From CAWIHS01 sp963836005 (GTDB taxonomy: Bacteria > Pseudomonadota > Gammaproteobacteria > GRL18), in the NCBI GenBank assembly GCA_963836005.1, contig CAWIHS010000005.1:571445-635444 (forward strand): DNA of 64,000 nucleotides, read 5' to 3'. Position numbers and translations under genes: made by a program. Shown one piece after another: positions 63,671 to 64,000 of the stretch. The notes under the pieces were generated by a model that saw only the letters and a program-made list of their open reading frames with translations, had not been told where the DNA came from and searched no databases. How positions within the stretch are numbered: position 1 is the first letter of the stretch; each line of letters begins with the position of its first letter.

Positions 63671-64000
63671 AACTAAAAACCGAATCTTAATAAAGATTGT
63701 ATAATCTTATTTTCTGACAGCAACATATTTTCTTCCGGGTAGTATAACTGCTCACAAATCCAGATTAGTGAAATTGTTTCAATGGTTATTTTTATTGCCC
63801 TAATGGGTAGAATTATAATCTAAGAACAAGATGCATCATGGATACATCACGGGGTTCAGAAAATCAATGCCTCATATTCCTCATTTTTCGTTGCAGGAAT
63901 ATTAATCTGGAGATCCGTGCCTTGCCTCAATATTTTTCGGGTTGTAAACAACAGAGTTGCAAATCAATATTTTCATCACTTAAGTTTCAAGTTGTTTTTT
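63671..64000. other. Window end without a recognisable gene
   Basis: AT-rich, only very short frames (for example MKILICNSVVYNP on the minus strand). No hairpin, tRNA or repeat family member seen. It probably contains the promoter of the minus-strand polysaccharide operon. Confidence 0.4.

Noticed and set aside
1..64000. tRNA or rRNA genes
   Set aside because: No cloverleaf-like or rRNA-like sequence was recognised while reading; a covariance-model scan could not be run here.

Overview
The window reads as chromosome of a gammaproteobacterium of moderate-to-low GC. The order aroB-aroK-pilQPONM-mrcA and the intact rho, rpmE, trxA and rep genes are typical of that class. Genus cannot be fixed from sequence alone; a sulfur-oxidising or methylotrophic lineage is a guess. 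No rRNA, tRNA or CRISPR was seen.

Layout. 1-17.3 kb is intact housekeeping DNA: shikimate genes, type IV pilus alignment/secretin operon, PBP1A, malic enzyme, a secreted nuclease, rpmE, rho, trxA, rep. 17.4-19.0 kb holds a tandem-duplicated TorF-type porin whose upstream DNA carries a sigma-54-like promoter and two NtrC-like boxes. 19.0-27.3 kb is an exopolysaccharide locus on the minus strand (BY-kinase, PHP phosphatase, export protein, outer-membrane barrel, polymerase/ligase).

27.0-39.3 kb contains a lasso-peptide biosynthetic locus: a PqqD-like recognition protein, two asparagine-synthetase-like cyclases that both lack the glutaminase Cys, an HPr-kinase-like tailoring kinase, a B2 transglutaminase-like protease and an ABC exporter. 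Two precursors are proposed. One (33921-34106, plus strand) has a predicted Gly1-Glu9 ring and two Cys. The second is very short, starts with TTG, and overlaps the stop codon of the second cyclase (29838-29981, minus strand); it has a canonical lasso leader and a Gly-rich core with Asp8. Both end in Ser, which fits a paeninodin-type kinase that phosphorylates the C-terminal Ser. An IS5-superfamily element with 4-bp TTAA duplications and several transposase remnants break up the locus.

39.7-41.8 kb carries two tandem GDP-mannose dehydratase-family genes. 41.9-52.8 kb is an island of about nine toxin-antitoxin modules or remnants, embedded in GC-rich palindromic repeats. A repeat unit of about 192 bp has captured the 3' end of a ribbon-helix-helix antitoxin gene and spread it through the island. 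A nucleotidyltransferase gene with an in-frame TGA, of a family found in paeninodin-type lasso clusters, lies inside this island.

52.9-63.7 kb is a surface-polysaccharide locus, all minus strand: glycosyltransferases, methyltransferase, WcaF-type acetyltransferase, Wzy, Wzx, two sulfotransferases, another acyltransferase and a secreted beta-helix protein. It suggests a sulfated, acetylated polysaccharide. Many of these genes carry single-base frameshifts while their protein motifs stay well conserved, so the cause is either recent decay or local sequence error. The final 330 bases hold no recognisable gene.
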